DNA from: Fibrobacter sp.
Lineage (GTDB): Bacteria; Fibrobacterota; Fibrobacteria; Fibrobacterales; Fibrobacteraceae
Direction: 5' to 3'
Length of the DNA stretch: 64,000 bases
Assembly: GCA_017530965.1 (NCBI GenBank)
Contig: JAFXLS010000053.1
Location: 22,827 to 86,826 of the forward strand
The notes under the pieces were generated by a model. That model saw nothing but the letters and a program-made list of their open reading frames with translations. It made no database searches and had not been told where the DNA came from. The translations under genes were made by a program, and so were the position numbers. Of this stretch, positions 15,848-24,814 are shown one piece after another; position 1 is the first letter of the stretch; every line of letters begins with the position of its first letter.

Positions 15848-17632
15848 ATGAAAAGTATTCTGACCGCGTTCTCCACGAAGGCAAGTCTCGCCACCGTGCT
15901 CATCGCAAGTGCAGCGACATTGTCCTCCGCCGCCATCGACATCACCATCGACACGCAAAAAGGCATCAAAAAAATTTCACCGTATCTATACGGGCGCAAC
16001 ATTGATAAAATCAGCGATGGCGACCCCGAAGTGAATGAAGAAGAAACCGCTTTCATCAACCAGATGCTCGAAGCGGGCATTCACTTTTTACGCGCAAACA
16101 ACGGCAACAACGCCACACGCTACAACTGGCGCCACAAAATGACCGTTCACCCCGACTGGTACAACAACGTTTACTCTCACGACTGGGCAATTACCGCACA
16201 AAAAGTCCTTGACAAAATGCCGGGTATCGACGCCATGTACGCCTTCCAACTCACTGGTTTCGCCGCCAGCTCCACCGACTACAACTTTGGCGACTGGAAC
16301 TGGAAACAAGAGCACGGATTCTACGCGACCTCGACACTCGACCTTGCAGGTGGCGGCGAAGTTTCCGACGATGGCGAAATACTCATCAAGGCGGGCGACG
16401 CCTCGCTCTACAACATGGAATGGCCCGCCGACTCCACCGTCGCCATCATCCCGTACTGGCGTGACGAACTCAAGTTCGACATGAGCCGCTTTAAATACTG
16501 GAGCATGGACAACGAAATGGAAATCTGGCGCGGCACGCACTCCGACCTCGACTTACCCGTAACCGGAGATTTTCTTGTAGAACACTACATCGAAGTCGCA
16601 AAAAAAGCTCGTGCGCAATGGAAAGACATCAAGCTCACCGGACCTGTTGCCGCAAACGAATGGCAATGGTGTTCCGTCGCCTCGTATAACGAACAGGACC
16701 GTCCCAAAGGCCCCGATCGCAATTACTGCTGGCTCGAATACTTTATCATGAAGGTCGCCGAAGAACAAAAGAAATCGAATGCACGCCTTCTCGATGTTTT
16801 CGACATTCACTGGTATCCGAGTGAAAAAGATTACGAATCGCGCGTGAACTGGCATCGAGTTCTATTCGACACCACCTATAACTATCCCGGAGCAAACGGG
16901 ATCAAGATGGTAAACGGCGGCTGGGACAACGACAACCAAAAGGAATACATTTTCAAGCGCATTAACGACTGGCTCGACAAATACTTCGGCAAGAATCACG
17001 GCATTACGCTCGGCATTACCGAAACCGACCTGAACGATTCTGATCCTATGGTGACAGCGCTCATCTATGCGTCTTTCCTCGGAACCATGCAGGACAACGG
17101 TGTCGAGATTTTCACCCCGTGGACATGGGGCGACGGCATGTACGAAACGGTGCACCTGTTCAGCCGCTACGGCCATCCGAACCGCGTGCAGTCCACCTCC
17201 AGCAATGACTCGCTGGTGTCCGCCTACAGTTCCATCAGCAACAAGGGCGACTCGCTCACGGTCATCTTCGTGAACCGCGCAGAAAAGGACGCACAAGAAA
17301 TCAACCTCGATCTTGCGAACTTCGCCTCCGACGGAACAGTCAAAACACTCACCTTGCAAAATCTCCAAGGCGAAACGTTCGTTTCGCATACAGAAAACGC
17401 TCTACAGGCAGGATCCGCGACAGCCACCGGCAACAAGGTTGCGCTCAAGCTCCCCGCAAAGTCAATTACCGCAGTACTGCTCACTACGTCAACGCCGACC
17501 GTCGTTGACGGCATTAGGCCAAAAGTCACGATTCGACCTGCGCCCCAATACGGAACCACAAGGCGCTTCGACACCAAGGGCCGAAACGTAACCCACACCC
17601 GCACAAGCCCCGGCTACTACATTCTGCGATAA
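15848..17632 (+). CDS. Secreted glycoside hydrolase, GH44-type endoglucanase/xyloglucanase
   Basis: The start ATG at 15848 follows AAAAGGG and gives a signal peptide ending near TLSSAA. The fold signatures of family GH44 follow in order: KISPYLYGRN, FLRANNGNNATRYNW, the acid/base region MDNEMEIW (E223), a DIHWYP block, and the probable nucleophile in GITETD (E392). A beta-sandwich of about 120 residues then follows, rich in SLTVIFVN and AVLL-type strands. The last 25 residues (FDTKGRNV, PGYYILR) look like a short type IX secretion or Fibrobacter surface-sorting signal. GH44 enzymes cleave beta-1,4-glucans such as cellulose, xyloglucan or mixed-linkage glucan, which suits a plant-cell-wall degrader. 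The conserved DNEP is DNEM here, a mild deviation. Substrate cannot be settled from sequence. Confidence 0.82.
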   Translation: MKSILTAFSTKASLATVLIASAATLSSAAIDITIDTQKGIKKISPYLYGRNIDKISDGDPEVNEEETAFINQMLEAGIHFLRANNGNNATRYNWRHKMTVHPDWYNNVYSHDWAITAQKVLDKMPGIDAMYAFQLTGFAASSTDYNFGDWNWKQEHGFYATSTLDLAGGGEVSDDGEILIKAGDASLYNMEWPADSTVAIIPYWRDELKFDMSRFKYWSMDNEMEIWRGTHSDLDLPVTGDFLVEHYIEVAKKARAQWKDIKLTGPVAANEWQWCSVASYNEQDRPKGPDRNYCWLEYFIMKVAEEQKKSNARLLDVFDIHWYPSEKDYESRVNWHRVLFDTTYNYPGANGIKMVNGGWDNDNQKEYIFKRINDWLDKYFGKNHGITLGITETDLNDSDPMVTALIYASFLGTMQDNGVEIFTPWTWGDGMYETVHLFSRYGHPNRVQSTSSNDSLVSAYSSISNKGDSLTVIFVNRAEKDAQEINLDLANFASDGTVKTLTLQNLQGETFVSHTENALQAGSATATGNKVALKLPAKSITAVLLTTSTPTVVDGIRPKVTIRPAPQYGTTRRFDTKGRNVTHTRTSPGYYILR

Positions 17633-17644
17633 TTTTTATATATT

Positions 17645-17675
17645 CCCTTTAAGTGCATACAACTTAAAGGGTTTT
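17645..17675 (+). terminator. 10-bp hairpin with T-run: GH44 terminator overlapping the next ribosome site
   Basis: CCCTTTAAGT (17645-17654) pairs perfectly with ACTTAAAGGG (17662-17671), followed by TTTT. It should terminate the GH44 transcript. The 3' arm also carries the AAAGGG that serves as ribosome site for the next gene (ATG 17678), so in any read-through transcript the site would be sequestered. Confidence 0.65.
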
Positions 17676-17677
17676 AT

Positions 17678-18457
17678 ATGGAAAACAAGGAAGAGATTCA
17701 AGTCGAAGAAAACAACACCGATGTTTTTGAAGACCGCGAAGAAGCAATGGCAACATCAGCTGCAGAAATCAGAGCTTATGCCCGCGAGGCATTACACGGC
17801 AAATGGGGCTACGGCATTATCGTCTGGCTCTTGGCGCTGCTACTTAACACACTAATTTCCCTACCAGAATATCTCGTAGACGATGGAAACTCCTTTGGCG
17901 ACATTTGGAGCATTATTTCAACAGCCTTTAGTTGGTGCATGTGGTTTGGCGTCATGGCATGTTTCCTCGATGTCGCTCGCAAACTACCCAAATCCTACAA
18001 TCGTCTTTTCACGGGTTTCCGTAGTCTCAAATTCTTTTTCAAGCTTGTCATTACAGAGGCATTGCAGCTTATATTCCTTATCTGCTGGTACCTTCTCCTT
18101 ATTGTCCCAGGCATCATTAAATATTATTCTTACGCAATGACCGAATTCATCCTTTTGGATCACCCGGAATACGGCCCCTTGCAGGCAATCACCGAAAGCC
18201 GAAAGATGATGGACGGCCACCGCATGCAACTTTTCATTCTCGGCCTTTCTTTCATTGGTTGGTTTTTCCTCTGCTTCGTCACGCTCGGCATCGCCACTTT
18301 ATGGGTAATCCCCTACTACAACGCGGCTAGAGCAAAGTTCTATTTAGATGTCAAGGCAAAGTACGAACAGAAACTCACCACCTCGCCCATTCAAGAAGCG
18401 GAAACGGTTCCTGCCGAACCTGTCGAAGAAGAAAAAAGCTTCGAAGTCGAAGAATAA
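17678..18457 (+). CDS. DUF975 family integral membrane protein
   Basis: The 259-residue protein has an acidic N-terminal tail, then the DUF975 entry motif (EIRAYAREALHGKWGYGIIVWLL cut to its core: ALHGKWG), and about five or six membrane segments between residues 45 and 220. The conserved middle VPGIIKYYSYAMTEFILLD and the TESRKMMDGHRMQLF block are characteristic of DUF975/YesL-like membrane proteins. A Glu/Val-rich cytoplasmic tail closes it. The biochemical role of this family is unknown. It is flanked by a GH44 gene upstream and meets a convergent flavodoxin gene downstream with a 9-bp gap. Confidence 0.85.
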   Translation: MENKEEIQVEENNTDVFEDREEAMATSAAEIRAYAREALHGKWGYGIIVWLLALLLNTLISLPEYLVDDGNSFGDIWSIISTAFSWCMWFGVMACFLDVARKLPKSYNRLFTGFRSLKFFFKLVITEALQLIFLICWYLLLIVPGIIKYYSYAMTEFILLDHPEYGPLQAITESRKMMDGHRMQLFILGLSFIGWFFLCFVTLGIATLWVIPYYNAARAKFYLDVKAKYEQKLTTSPIQEAETVPAEPVEEEKSFEVEE

Positions 18458-18466
18458 AGTTTATAA

Positions 18467-19354
18467 CTACTTCTCGACCACAATCAGCTCAGGCACGCCA
18501 CGGCCCGGAAGCGGCTTGAAGATTTTCACGTTGGTCTGCACCGCCGGGCCGCCAAAGGCCTTCATTTCGCACACGAACAAGTAATTCGTACCGGCCACCA
18601 CCTGGGTCGACACACTCAGCGGTTTGAGTCCCAGGTAAGCGTAATCCTTGGTCGCCTCGGCAAACACGGCAGAATCTTCTGCAGCAAGCGGGCGCTGTTC
18701 CGAGTAGCCTCCCAGAAGCATTTCGTCAGTCTTACCCGTTTCAAGATCCGCAAAGAAAGTTTCCACTTCGGCGCGAGCCACGGAATCACCGTTCTCCGCC
18801 GTGATTCGCTTGTTCGAAATCCCAAAAGCGAGAGTCACGTTCGCATTCGGCTCAAGCGTCTTGAGTTCTTCGGCAGAAGCCTTGCGGCCACCGCTACCGT
18901 ATGTGCAGAAAGGCACCACCACCTTGCCGCTCAAATCGTTGGAATCCAGGAAGGTGAAAATGGGCGGAGTAAAAGTTCCAAACATAATCGGGTAGCCCAA
19001 GTACACCGTATCGTACTTGTCCAGTTCCACTTTCGCATTTTCAAGGGCGGGCCACTGCCTGGTATCGCGCTGAGCCTTCACCGCAGCAATCGTGCTGTCG
19101 TAGGTCGACGGGTAAGCCGTCACGAGTTTGAGTTCCACGGCATCGGCGTTCTTTGCCTTCTGGAAAATTTCGGCAAGCTTTTTAGTTGCACCATTCTGCG
19201 AAAAATACACCACCACAGACTTGGTAGCGGGCGCCACCACTTCGGCGGATTCCGTCTTAGGCGCCGGTTTGGATTCCTGCTCATTGCAGGCGGTAAACAC
19301 CATCGAGGCCGCAAATACAGACATTGCGGCAGTCAACTTCATCTTATTAAGCAT
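18467..19354 (-). CDS. Flavodoxin-domain lipoprotein
   Basis: A signal peptide with lipobox (MVFTAC) is followed by a short Pro/Glu linker and a flavodoxin-like domain of about 160 residues: VVVYFSQNGATKKLAEIFQ is the FMN phosphate-binding start, DTVYLGYPIMFGTFTPPIFTFLD and FCTYGSGG the isoalloxazine-side loops. The C-terminal 80 residues (YAYLGLKPLSVSTQVVAGTNYLF) form a small beta domain resembling cystatin-like extensions. The protein is likely an exported flavin oxidoreductase anchored in the envelope. An exported flavodoxin domain is uncommon because FMN is normally loaded in the cytoplasm. The gene follows the HD-GYP gene by 13 bp and is probably cotranscribed with it. Confidence 0.8.
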   Translation of the reverse strand: MLNKMKLTAAMSVFAASMVFTACNEQESKPAPKTESAEVVAPATKSVVVYFSQNGATKKLAEIFQKAKNADAVELKLVTAYPSTYDSTIAAVKAQRDTRQWPALENAKVELDKYDTVYLGYPIMFGTFTPPIFTFLDSNDLSGKVVVPFCTYGSGGRKASAEELKTLEPNANVTLAFGISNKRITAENGDSVARAEVETFFADLETGKTDEMLLGGYSEQRPLAAEDSAVFAEATKDYAYLGLKPLSVSTQVVAGTNYLFVCEMKAFGGPAVQTNVKIFKPLPGRGVPELIVVEK

Positions 19355-19367
19355 AGTGTTCTCCTAT

Positions 19368-21626
19368 TTAGCTTTTAGCCTGTTCCGGTGCTGCACCGTT
19401 ATTACCGCTCGGAGCAGAGGCATTTGCGGCCACATTCGTTGCAGAGGCATCGGCTGCACCATCTTCCGGCTGCGGCGGCAGTTTGGTTCTTGCGCCGTAA
19501 AGTTTTTCCGAAATGTGCGTAAACGCTTCCACGATATCCGGGTCAAAATGTTTGCCCGCACCTTCGGTAATAATCGCCATCGCCTTCTCGTAGGTAAAGG
19601 GCTTCTTGTACACACGTTCTGCCACAAGAGCGTCGAACACGTCGGCCACAGCCATGATTCTTGCTGACAGCGGAATTTCTTCGCCCTTGATATGGGTCGG
19701 ATATCCCGAGCCGTCCCACTTTTCGTGGTGGTAATGGGCCATGTCAATAGATTCGACCATGTAGTCCGCATCGATCGTATCGCCAGCATCTTCCACCATC
19801 TTGGTCAGGATCTTCCAGCCTTCGGTGGTATGGCTCTTCATGATAGTGAATTCTTCGTCGGTGAGCTTGCCCGGCTTATTCAAAATCAAGTCAGACACGG
19901 CAATCTTGCCAATGTCATGTAACGGAGCGGCGCGCTTAAGCTTTTCGATGTAGGCATCCGTGAGCACATCCGCAAACTTGCCTTCGGCCTTGAGCTGGCG
20001 GGCAATCGCTTCCACATATTCGGCCGTCTTCTTGATGTGGTTACCCGTGCTCTTGTCGCGGGCTTCAACCACTTCAGCGAATTCCATAATGATGATTTCC
20101 TGCATGCGCCGGATACGTTCGTTCTGCTCCTGCACACGCTGGATAAAGTTATAGGTATCGCTGGCCATCGTGTAGATAGACTCATAAAGATGCTCAATTT
20201 CGTCATTGGTATTAACCCCGATTTTTCCGAGGCGTTCCACGCTGTCCCTAATGCTTTCCAGATCTACCGTTTCGGTATCCAGCATGCTTGCGCGAGTGGT
20301 GTTGGCAGCAATCTTCATGGCGGCAACGGACATCTGGTTCATGGGAATCACTACACCGCGTTTCACCAGTTCCAGCACAATGCTCATGATGATAATGGAA
20401 AGGCCGAAGAACAGCGAAAGCATCTTGATGAAGAATACCGCTTCTTCGCGAACAATTTTCTCCATCGAAATATCAGCAGCAACATAGGCGACCGTCTTGT
20501 TCGAAGAATTGCGGATAGGCCTATAGACCGTCAACAACCAGCCATACTTGTCGTCAGAAATAATCGGTTCAATTTCGCCACCCGCCAAGAGCGTCGGCAA
20601 GTACGGTTCAAAACTCGGATCGAATTCCACCACATCGCCCGGTTTACCCCCCGGTTCACCATCGGTATCCAGGTCGAACACCACATGGCAACCATCTTCT
20701 CGAATCTGGTACACGTACAGGTACTTGGTCTGGGGGAAGCTTTCCCTAATAGAGTACAATATTTTACTGATAAAGGCGTAATCTTCGACTTCATAGCCTC
20801 GATTCATATAATCGTCAATCTTGTCAGGATTGATAGCCGTAGATGCAGCCCTGGTCACACCGTTTGCCACATTGATGAAGCTATTGATGGAGTTTTCACG
20901 GTACAGGAAAAAGCCGATTGTACTGGCAAGGCCGCCCAAAAGCACTTCGGCGACAATCACCATGTACACCACCTTGCGCAGCAAGGAATAGCGGACCATC
21001 TTCTTCACGACTTCGTTACTGTTCACTCGGAGGAACACACGATTCAAGTGGTTCTTGATGACACGAGGAATAAAGCGGAACAGGAACACCGCCGCAACAA
21101 CCACGACACCCTTGTCAAAGAAGTCCAGCACAATGTCGGCACAAAGTTGCGAACTAAACGTGCTCCAACCGAAAACTTCGTGGAAGGCAATGGCGAAGGG
21201 CGCCGAAACGCCTTCGCCAAAATTGAACCCGAACAAGAAATAGGTAAAGATCGAACCGATACCGCCACCGATCAAGGCAAACGATACAATCACCACAAAC
21301 AGTCGCGGAATATTCTTGAAGAACCGCTGATGGTAAAAGAAGGTTGCCAGGGCCGCAATGAAAATGCTAATGACCCCATAGAACATGGTCACCGGGTCCG
21401 AAATCCCGTTGATGGCGTTGGAGGCAAAACCGACTATAACCGCAGGAAGGTTGCCGCCGAGCATGGCGGTAAGAATTGTCCCCAGGCAATCCAGGTAAAG
21501 AGGCAATTCCAGGGTCAATGCAATTTTTGCCGGCAAAACGTTAAGCAGCAAACCCGCAATGATTAGCAGAATTACACTTTTTAAGCTAGACCCTTTTTCA
21601 AAATCAATCTTTCTCATACGGTCCAA
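19368..21626 (-). CDS. Membrane HD-GYP domain phosphodiesterase
   Basis: The N-terminal 210 residues contain six or more membrane segments and resemble a permease-like sensor (LPLYLDCLGTILTAMLGG, ISDPVTMFYGVIS). Another membrane helix precedes a periplasmic Cache-like sensor of about 130 residues, then a helix at about 395-415 and a HAMP-like coiled linker. The C-terminal HD-GYP domain carries the metal-binding histidines and the GYP signature: HDIGKIAVSD, SHTTEGW, HYHHEKWDGSGYP, ADVFDAL. HD-GYP proteins hydrolyse c-di-GMP to GMP. An Ala/Asn-rich tail of about 40 residues follows. The start may be TTG 21626 (AAGGA four bases before) or ATG 21617. A terminator separates it from the DUF167 gene upstream. 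Confidence 0.92.
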   Translation of the reverse strand: MDRMRKIDFEKGSSLKSVILLIIAGLLLNVLPAKIALTLELPLYLDCLGTILTAMLGGNLPAVIVGFASNAINGISDPVTMFYGVISIFIAALATFFYHQRFFKNIPRLFVVIVSFALIGGGIGSIFTYFLFGFNFGEGVSAPFAIAFHEVFGWSTFSSQLCADIVLDFFDKGVVVVAAVFLFRFIPRVIKNHLNRVFLRVNSNEVVKKMVRYSLLRKVVYMVIVAEVLLGGLASTIGFFLYRENSINSFINVANGVTRAASTAINPDKIDDYMNRGYEVEDYAFISKILYSIRESFPQTKYLYVYQIREDGCHVVFDLDTDGEPGGKPGDVVEFDPSFEPYLPTLLAGGEIEPIISDDKYGWLLTVYRPIRNSSNKTVAYVAADISMEKIVREEAVFFIKMLSLFFGLSIIIMSIVLELVKRGVVIPMNQMSVAAMKIAANTTRASMLDTETVDLESIRDSVERLGKIGVNTNDEIEHLYESIYTMASDTYNFIQRVQEQNERIRRMQEIIIMEFAEVVEARDKSTGNHIKKTAEYVEAIARQLKAEGKFADVLTDAYIEKLKRAAPLHDIGKIAVSDLILNKPGKLTDEEFTIMKSHTTEGWKILTKMVEDAGDTIDADYMVESIDMAHYHHEKWDGSGYPTHIKGEEIPLSARIMAVADVFDALVAERVYKKPFTYEKAMAIITEGAGKHFDPDIVEAFTHISEKLYGARTKLPPQPEDGAADASATNVAANASAPSGNNGAAPEQAKS

Positions 21627-21657
21627 TACATCCTTCTTAGCACTCTTAAAATAATTA

Positions 21658-21685
21658 AAAATAGGACCCTTGCCGGTCCTATTTT
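21658..21685 (-). terminator. Rho-independent terminator overlapping the DUF167 stop codon
   Basis: On the minus strand AAAATAGGACC and GGTCCTATTTT form an 11-bp stem with a 6-nt loop, followed by more T residues. The stop codon TAG of the DUF167 gene lies inside the 5' arm. This should separate the divIVA-DUF167 unit from the HD-GYP gene. Confidence 0.8.
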
Positions 21686-21900
21686 ATAATTTCCACTATT
21701 TTTTTGTTGTTTGTAGCCCCCGAAACCACCGAAACATCCCGTTTATGCACATGAAAGTGTTCTGCCAGGAGTTCGCAGATGGCCTCGTTCGCCGCTCCAT
21801 CCACAGGTGGGGCCTTGACTTCCACCTTGTAACTGCCGTCGGGGAGTTCTACCACGCTTTCGCGTTTGCTCCGGGCGTGCACCTTGATATTTATTTTCAT
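21679..21900 (-). CDS. DUF167/YggU family protein
   Basis: The 73-residue protein matches the whole small DUF167 fold: VHARSKRESVVELPDG, the strictly conserved VKAPPVDGAANEAICELLAEHF, and VSVVSGATNNKKIVEI. The family is widespread and its function is unknown. It begins 11 bases after the stop of the DivIVA-like gene, so the two form a unit, an arrangement seen often near cell-division genes. Its stop codon is inside a terminator hairpin. Confidence 0.93.
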   Translation of the reverse strand: MKINIKVHARSKRESVVELPDGSYKVEVKAPPVDGAANEAICELLAEHFHVHKRDVSVVSGATNNKKIVEIIK

Positions 21901-21910
21901 AGGCTAGGCC

Positions 21911-22420
21911 TTAGGCAAGCACATTTCCCGGGGCAGCCGGGCGAGTCCTAAGCTCTTCTTGCATGCGCTGGTCATTTTCCATGGCAGAAAGCAGGTCTTC
22001 CTGGCCCTTGATAAGCGCACGGCAGCGGATAAAGTAGTTTGTACGCAACTGCTTCAGCTGTTCGATTTCCATGCGGAGTTCTTCGGCCTCTTTCTTGGTG
22101 GACTCCACCTCGCGGACCGCTCTGGCCTTCGCTTCGGCAACGATGATTTCTGCTTCTTTTTCGGCGGTCGCCTTGACTTCGTCAACCGTCCTCTGCATGG
22201 TCACCACGGCATCCTGGATCGTCTTTTCGATTTGGCGGTAATAATTTACGCGTTCTTCGGCAACCTTCAAACGTTCGGTAAGGTCGGTCTTGTCTCTGGA
22301 CATCTGTTCGAATGCGTTAGCAGCAGTTTCCAAAAAAGCCTTGACTTCTTCGGGATCAATTCCACCGAAATTTTTCTTGTGGAAGTTCTGGTTTCGGATA
22401 TCCAAAGGTGTAAGTTCCAT
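21911..22420 (-). CDS. DivIVA domain-containing protein
   Basis: I choose ATG 22420, since the protein then begins with MELTPLDIRNQNFHKK, the canonical DivIVA start (the L-x-P-x-D-I block). The N-terminal domain (residues 1-35, GIDPEEVKAFLE) is followed by a long coiled coil rich in E, K, R and A up to about residue 150. DivIVA proteins bind negatively curved membrane at poles or septa and recruit partners for growth, division or chromosome placement. At 169 residues it is a typical length. It sits first in a unit with DUF167, divergent from a GGDEF-like gene. Confidence 0.9.
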   Translation of the reverse strand: MELTPLDIRNQNFHKKNFGGIDPEEVKAFLETAANAFEQMSRDKTDLTERLKVAEERVNYYRQIEKTIQDAVVTMQRTVDEVKATAEKEAEIIVAEAKARAVREVESTKKEAEELRMEIEQLKQLRTNYFIRCRALIKGQEDLLSAMENDQRMQEELRTRPAAPGNVLA

Positions 22421-22582
22421 ACTAAAACCTGCAAAAAATTTGATATTTGCCGCCTTTAACGACACCCGAAATATAACAACTTGCAAAGAACGCTGTCAAT
22501 GTCACAAAAAAATAAGATACAAAATGGAGAATACCCTGCACCCGTTTTCCAAGAATCATGTTATATTTTATTAACAGCGTTT

Positions 22583-23671
22583 ATGATCAAGTTTCTAACA
22601 AACTTCTGGGGGGCGCAGGACACACTAGAACGTAAAATGTTCTGGTCTATTTTGGTGGTCGTTACCGTGGTAGCCACCTGTTCTGCCGTCTTTACCATTT
22701 ACGAGGGCATCAATGCCTCCGCATCTTTGGCCAGCCTCGGATGCGCGTTGCTTTGTTTTATCATCGCCTTTGTAGCCGTAAAGACCTCGCTGTACAACCA
22801 ATGCTACCTAGTCATGTGCTGTGCGCTCACCTGTTTCTTGATGCCCCTCCTGTTCCTTTTCTGCGGAGGCATCACCAGCGGCATGCCGCTGTACTGCATC
22901 ACCTCCATTGCACTGATTGCCTTTGCAGTCCAGGGTCGCGCCAAGAACATTTCCTTCATCATCTCACTGGCAATCCAGGCAGCCACCATCTACTGGTCCT
23001 GGAAAAATCCGAATATTGTATACACCACGCTTGACCGCGACGGTTCTTTCCTTGACATCCTGGTCACCCATATCCTGACAAGCATCACGCTCTTCGCCGT
23101 AGGATCCTTCTCCCTGATGGCGTACGTGCAGGAACGCGAAAAAAGGGAAAAGCTGGTGGCGCGGCTAGACTACCTGGCAGTCAGGGATTCCCTTACGGGA
23201 CTCTACAATCGCAGGTACTTGCTCAAGTTCTTAGAAGAAACAGTCTGGAAACACCGCAACGATTACTTTATCGCCATGTTCGACCTGGACAACTTCAAAC
23301 AAGTTAACAACAAGTACGACCACACCTTCGGCGACAAGGTGATTTGCGCCGTAGGCGAACTGATTCAGAACGTCGGAGATGAATCCGCTGGCGAATGCGT
23401 CGCCCGCTATGGTTGCGAAAAATTCATCTACCTCATTAACGCCGACTCCGAAGTAGAAGCGTACTCGAAGGTCGAATCTATCCGCAAGGCCGTACGCCAG
23501 ATATCCTTTGAAGAACACCAGGAACTGCAACTCACCATCAGCGGCGGGCTGCTCCCCTGCAGCACCAAATCGGTTGCCGACGTGAACCAGCTCCTTTTCC
23601 GAGTCGACGAGCTCGTGGTTTCTGCCAAAAACCAAGGCAAGAACCAGATTCGCAACACGGTGGAAAACTAA
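22583..23671 (+). CDS. Membrane GGDEF-domain protein with degenerate signature
   Basis: ATG 22583 gives a protein (363 residues) that begins with six predicted membrane segments (about 20-190) and continues into a GGDEF domain: RDSLTGLYNRRYLLKFLEE, then FDLDNFKQVNNKYDHTFGDKVI with the metal-binding Asp. The active-site signature is YGCEKF, where GGDEF or GGEEF is expected; the second Gly and the third position are altered. Diguanylate cyclases make c-di-GMP. This one may be inactive or a c-di-GMP/GTP sensor. The ribosome site is weak. The same frame is open upstream to 22481, but that extension has no family match. It is divergent from the DivIVA-like gene. Confidence 0.85.
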   Translation: MIKFLTNFWGAQDTLERKMFWSILVVVTVVATCSAVFTIYEGINASASLASLGCALLCFIIAFVAVKTSLYNQCYLVMCCALTCFLMPLLFLFCGGITSGMPLYCITSIALIAFAVQGRAKNISFIISLAIQAATIYWSWKNPNIVYTTLDRDGSFLDILVTHILTSITLFAVGSFSLMAYVQEREKREKLVARLDYLAVRDSLTGLYNRRYLLKFLEETVWKHRNDYFIAMFDLDNFKQVNNKYDHTFGDKVICAVGELIQNVGDESAGECVARYGCEKFIYLINADSEVEAYSKVESIRKAVRQISFEEHQELQLTISGGLLPCSTKSVADVNQLLFRVDELVVSAKNQGKNQIRNTVEN

Positions 23672-23714
23672 GTTTTTCTATCTTTACCTCTGAAAAAAAT
23701 TAAAGAGGTCCATT

Positions 23715-23975
23715 ATGACATTCGAAGAAATGTACGCACTGGCCTGCCAGCGCAAGAAAGACATGCCCGAAGGTAAGGGCACCACGGAACTTTTCAAGAA
23801 AGGTCCCCACGGCATTGGCAAGAAGCTTGTCGAAGAAGCCGCCGAAAGCTGGATGGCCGCTCGCTTTGAAAGCCGCGACGCCCAGTGCCTGGAGCTTTCT
23901 CAGGTGCTTTACTATGTGGCCGTAATGATGGCCGAAAAAGGTCTCACCCTCGAAGAAGTGTACGCTAAACTATGA
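23715..23975 (+). CDS. hisE: Phosphoribosyl-ATP pyrophosphohydrolase
   Basis: HisE converts phosphoribosyl-ATP to phosphoribosyl-AMP, the second step of histidine synthesis. The 86-residue protein carries the all-alpha MazG-like motif KKLVEEAAESWMAA, with the paired acidic residues that bind Mg2+, and the LSQVLYYVAVMM helix. An AAAGAGG ribosome site precedes the ATG. It overlaps hisG by four bases (ATGA). It is a stand-alone HisE, so HisI must be encoded elsewhere. Confidence 0.93.
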   Translation: MTFEEMYALACQRKKDMPEGKGTTELFKKGPHGIGKKLVEEAAESWMAARFESRDAQCLELSQVLYYVAVMMAEKGLTLEEVYAKL

Positions 23976-24811
23976 TTAAGGTAGCTCTTCCCAACAAGGG
24001 CATGCTCTTTGAGCCTACCCAGGAACTTCTGAAGGCTTGCGGTTACAAGGCCTCCAAGCCCTACAAGACTTTGACCCAGCTCGACACCAAGAACGGAATC
24101 GAATTCTTCTTCTTGCGTCCGAGCGACATTCCCATGTACGTGGGCCGCGGCATTATCGATGCCGGCATCACGGGTATCGACTTTAACGCCGAAGCCAAGA
24201 GCCCGGCAGTCAAGGTTCTCGACTTGCCCTATGGCGCATCCAAGATGTGCGCCGCCGTGCCCAACGATAGCCCGGTGCAGTCCCTTGACGAACTCAAGAA
24301 TTCTACGATTGCTACAAGCTTCCCGAACATTGTGGAAGGTTTCTACAAGAAGCCGATGGACTTCGTGGTGCTAGAAGGCGCCGTCGAAATCTCCGTTAGC
24401 CTCGGCGTAGCAGACGCCATTGTCGACGTGGTGGAAACCGGCACGACCTTGAAGCAGGCTGGACTCCGCATCGTGGGCGAACCGCTCTTCCGTAGCAACG
24501 CAGCCCTCTTCTGCAACCCGCAAAAGACCGAACTGGAAGAAGTCAACACGCTGATCCGCCGCATCGAGGGCAAGCTGGTTGCCCAGTCGTACATGATGAT
24601 CGAGTACGACTGCCCGGCAGAACTCCTCCAGAAGGCATGCGAACTCACGCCGGGCCTCGATGCCCCGACAGTGACCAAGCTCCACGGCCGCGAATGGTAC
24701 TCCGTAAAGGCCATGGTCCCGCAAGAAGAAGCAAACGCCATCATGGACAAGCTTTGGGACGCCGGTGCACGCAGCATCCTCCTGTTCGGTATCAAGAGCG
24801 CCCGAATCTAA
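23972..24811 (+). CDS. hisG: ATP phosphoribosyltransferase (long form)
   Basis: HisG catalyses the first, feedback-regulated step of histidine synthesis from ATP and PRPP. At 279 residues it is the long form, with a C-terminal ACT-like regulatory domain (TPGLDAPTVTKLHGREWYSVKAMV). The catalytic domain shows VALPNKGML, DIPMYVGRGIIDAGITGID and the PRPP-binding loop DAIVDVVETGTTL. The long form normally works as a hexamer without HisZ. It is translationally coupled to hisE. No other his genes are present in the window. Confidence 0.97.
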   Translation: MIKVALPNKGMLFEPTQELLKACGYKASKPYKTLTQLDTKNGIEFFFLRPSDIPMYVGRGIIDAGITGIDFNAEAKSPAVKVLDLPYGASKMCAAVPNDSPVQSLDELKNSTIATSFPNIVEGFYKKPMDFVVLEGAVEISVSLGVADAIVDVVETGTTLKQAGLRIVGEPLFRSNAALFCNPQKTELEEVNTLIRRIEGKLVAQSYMMIEYDCPAELLQKACELTPGLDAPTVTKLHGREWYSVKAMVPQEEANAIMDKLWDAGARSILLFGIKSARI

Positions 24812-24814
24812 GAC

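Noticed and set aside
20037..21566. 509-codon plus-strand open frame
   Set aside because: Antisense to the HD-GYP gene and His/Asn-rich with no domain pattern.
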